From Planctomycetota bacterium (lineage in GTDB: Bacteria > Planctomycetota > Phycisphaerae > Sedimentisphaerales > Anaerobacaceae): a stretch of 16,168 bases of DNA. The notes beneath the pieces are model-generated. The model was given only the letters and a program-made list of their open reading frames with translations, searched no databases and had not been told where the DNA came from. Below, in pieces: positions 14,571-16,168 of this stretch (position 1 is its first letter; each line of letters starts with the position of its first letter). Location of the stretch: assembly GCA_022567055.1 (NCBI GenBank), contig JADFHU010000033.1:1-16168 (forward strand), given 5' to 3'. Both the position numbers and the translations under genes were made by a program.

Positions 14571-15059
14571 ATGTCCGATTGGGAAATTGTAAAACCACTG
14601 GGGGAGTGCTCCGGCACGGGGCGGGCGATCGAGTTTGGCTCGGAGTACTTCGGTGCGCTGGTGGAAACGGAGCAGGGGCTTCAGCGGCAGGATTTTTCGC
14701 CCGAGTTCTGGCGAACAGAGAAGCCGGAGGTCTATTGTTATTGGCGGGCGAGGTTACCCCATCCGAATCAGAAAAAGCAGTTGTTCGTGAGTGACGACAT
14801 GCTTTTGGCCTTCTTCGACCGATTGGCCGAGGAGACAGAGCAGGAACGGGTCAATTTTCGTTTTGTACTCACTTTGATTCTGATGCGAAAGAGACGCCTG
14901 AAGTATGACTCCTCGGTCACTGTCGATGGTCAAGAGACCTGGACGCTCAAGGTGACCGGCGAGAAGCGCATGGTGGAGGTCGTCAACCCTCATCTGGATG
15001 AAGATCAGATCGAGCGGCTCTCCGAACAGATGGGGCAGGTACTCAATGCCGAACTGTAG
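14571..15059 (+). CDS. conserved protein of unknown function
   Basis: I recognise no named family. The 162-residue product starts MSDWEIVKPLGEC, has an N-terminal part of about 55 residues (GTGRAIEFGSEYFGALVE, then QRQDFSPEFW and VYCYWRARLP), then a helical central part (FVSDDMLLAFFDRLAEE, VNFRFVLTLILMRKRRLKYD), and a C-terminal beta-like segment. The N-terminal layout resembles a small zinc-ribbon-like domain, but only two cysteines remain (13 and 56). ATG at 14571 is chosen; a further in-frame ATG at 14532 lies inside the repeat element. No normal ribosome binding site is seen: the nearest purine run is GGGGG at 14550-14554, in the repeat arm. Its stop overlaps the next gene by 14 bases. 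Confidence 0.75.
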   Translation: MSDWEIVKPLGECSGTGRAIEFGSEYFGALVETEQGLQRQDFSPEFWRTEKPEVYCYWRARLPHPNQKKQLFVSDDMLLAFFDRLAEETEQERVNFRFVLTLILMRKRRLKYDSSVTVDGQETWTLKVTGEKRMVEVVNPHLDEDQIERLSEQMGQVLNAEL

Positions 15060-15933
15060 GGAATCGTCGTGGGTCGCTCTTCTGAAGACGCGCAGGCTCT
15101 TTATCTTCGCGGCAGGTCTTTGCTTTTGTTTGGGAGGGTGTGCGCAGCTCACCAAGCCGCAACAGATCTGCCCGGGCAAGGCAACGAGTGCCGAGGCGAT
15201 TGCGACCCTTCAAGCGCGTCTGGACCGTGCCCATCCTCTTTATATCAACAGTGTGCAGACACGCATAGGTTATTTGGACGACAAGAAAAAGCGACGTGAA
15301 TCACCTCTCCCGATGAAAATCTGGCTGGAGCCTCCTCACAATGTCTACATGCGGGGACAGGCCACGCCTGGCCCCAAGGGGGTGATTTCGATGGGGTCCA
15401 ATCAGGAGGAGTTCTGGCTCTCGATCAGGCCGGATATCAACAGCTACTGGTGGGGCAAGTGGTCGGAGGTTGCTGGTACAGAACAGCTTCAGATCAGTCC
15501 CCAGGTGGTGCTTGAGGCCCTGGGGCTGCTGGACTTGGGAAATCCGGACCGCTGGTTCCTCTCGAACTCGGGGGCCTATGACGTGCTCAGTCTGGTGGAC
15601 GATCGGGACGCCATTCTGCGCCGGCTCCACCTCTACACCTGTGACTACTTGCCCAGGAAAATCGAGTACTTCGACCGTTTTGGCGAATTGTTGGTGCTGG
15701 TAGAGTTAGCAGACTACGAAGTCCTCGCCGGTGAATTCCAGATTCCCACCCGCATCCAAATCTCGAACTATGCGGGTGATGAGTTGACCGATTGGGTCAA
15801 GCTGAAGATCAAGGGCGCGCTGCAGAAAGAGTTTAATGATCGCTTTCGGCAGCGGTACTTTCAGCGGCAGGAACCCCGAGGTTACGACAAGGTCCACCGC
15901 GTGACGAGGAACGGCAGCATCCTGGAGGAGTAA
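15046..15933 (+). CDS. predicted lipoprotein, possible LolA/LppX-like fold
   Basis: A 295-residue predicted lipoprotein. The signal peptide has a basic n-region (Lys14, Arg16, Arg17), hydrophobic core LFIFAAGLCFC, and lipobox LGGC with Cys32. After a short linker, alternating beta-rich segments (INSVQTRIGYLDD, MKIWLEPPHNVYMRGQ, EEFWLSIRPDINSYWWGKW, PRKIEYFDRFGELLVLVELADYE, FQIPTRIQISNY) recall the half-barrel of LolA/LppX-like or DUF4292-type lipoproteins that carry lipid-like ligands; this is only a fold impression. ATG at 15046, preceded by GGGGCAGG, overlaps the previous gene by 14 bases, so the pair is coupled. It is likely attached to the inner face of the outer membrane or to the inner membrane. 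Confidence 0.78.
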   Translation: MPNCRESSWVALLKTRRLFIFAAGLCFCLGGCAQLTKPQQICPGKATSAEAIATLQARLDRAHPLYINSVQTRIGYLDDKKKRRESPLPMKIWLEPPHNVYMRGQATPGPKGVISMGSNQEEFWLSIRPDINSYWWGKWSEVAGTEQLQISPQVVLEALGLLDLGNPDRWFLSNSGAYDVLSLVDDRDAILRRLHLYTCDYLPRKIEYFDRFGELLVLVELADYEVLAGEFQIPTRIQISNYAGDELTDWVKLKIKGALQKEFNDRFRQRYFQRQEPRGYDKVHRVTRNGSILEE

Positions 15934-16070
15934 ACGTTTTTCGTAACCGTTCACCGATCATTTCGAACAGAAACTAACCGCAGAATATCGAACAAGGAAT
16001 GTCCAATGATGAAGTTACCGTGGCTCACGAGCTTTTTCATCTGACGCTTGCTTTCGATGCTTTGTGTCGC
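15934..16070. other. intergenic with possible dispersed-repeat motif
   Basis: Between the lipoprotein stop and the second palindromic element lie 137 non-coding bases. The stretch 15981-16015 (CAGAATATCG, AACAAGGAAT, GTCCAATGAT and GAAGT in series) resembles a degenerate short repeat I recall from many environmental bacterial genomes, with GAA/AAT-type spacing; it occurs once here. A 12-codon frame from ATG 16005 ends at TGA and is not credible as a gene. No terminator is evident. Confidence 0.35.
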
Positions 16071-16074
16071 CTAA

Positions 16075-16168
16075 GAGTGCCTATCAAAATGAATCGTAGC
16101 ACCGAAAACGAGCGTTTCTGCGACTGGCAAGGAAGGCGAAGCAGGCCGTCCGAGGACGGTTGATGGAG
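16075..16168. repeat. second copy of the palindromic element, cut by the window end
   Basis: Aligned without gaps at an offset of 1672 bases, 16071-16168 matches 14399-14496 at 92 of 98 positions; the differences are at 16078, 16084, 16098, 16121, 16123 and 16161. The match begins with CTAA outside the left arm in both copies and covers the left outer arm, left half of the middle stem and the apical hairpin. The right half lies beyond the window. The apical part (16124-16160) is identical in both copies. Confidence 0.9.

Noticed and set aside
16005..16043. 12-codon frame with a hydrophobic start as a broken secretion signal
   Set aside because: It ends at TGA without downstream coding similarity in any frame before the repeat element.

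Overview
The window reads as an ordinary bacterial chromosome segment of moderate to high GC with an informational gene cluster at the left and lineage-specific genes at the right. It is probably a planctomycete, perhaps of the Phycisphaerae: the GH10-like TIM-barrel protein without catalytic glutamates, the conserved 162-residue protein paired with a lipoprotein, and the TPR lipoprotein all resemble proteins I associate with that group. This assignment comes from memory of families, not from a search. No rRNA, tRNA, CRISPR array, phage gene or intact transposase gene was recognised.

Layout. 1-4557 (+): a translation cluster thrS-infC-rpmI-rplT-pheS led by a good sigma70 promoter at 74-101. 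The order matches the classical thrS-infC-rpmI-rplT-pheS-pheT operon, but pheT is absent: tilS follows tail-to-tail after 7 bases. infC has no usable ATG/GTG/TTG start at the expected place and appears to begin at an AUC codon (2157). 4565-6900 (-): tilS and, upstream of it, a TPR-repeat lipoprotein, separated by a clear intrinsic terminator. 6901-7438: a gene-free stretch holding nine copies of an 8-base tandem repeat. 7439-9857 (+): an amidohydrolase-like protein with altered metal ligands, then a sodium:neurotransmitter-symporter (LeuT-fold) transporter. 9889-10606 (-): an Rrf2-type regulator without cluster cysteines and a small MazG-like pyrophosphohydrolase.

10796-12351 (+): a consensus promoter drives a STAS anti-sigma-factor antagonist, an RsbW-like ATPase and an overlapping N-acetylmuramoyl-L-alanine amidase lipoprotein, suggesting a partner-switching module linked to the cell envelope. 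12354-14316 (+): an extended -10 promoter, a structured leader, the GH10-like protein and a membrane-anchored helix-hairpin-helix (ComEA-like) protein. 14571-15933 (+): a conserved protein of unknown function overlapping a lipoprotein that may have a LolA/LppX-like fold.

The most striking non-coding signal is a dispersed element of about 155 bases. One full copy lies at 14403-14557, and the first 94 bases of a second copy end the window (16075-16168). The full copy is a nested inverted repeat: terminal arms, a perfect 12-bp middle stem and a GC-rich apical hairpin with a CGAG loop. It is flanked by TAA on both sides. Two of the six differences between copies fall in the 12-bp stem, which gives a direct covariation test just outside the window. 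It may be a MITE-like mobile repeat, a structured RNA, or both.
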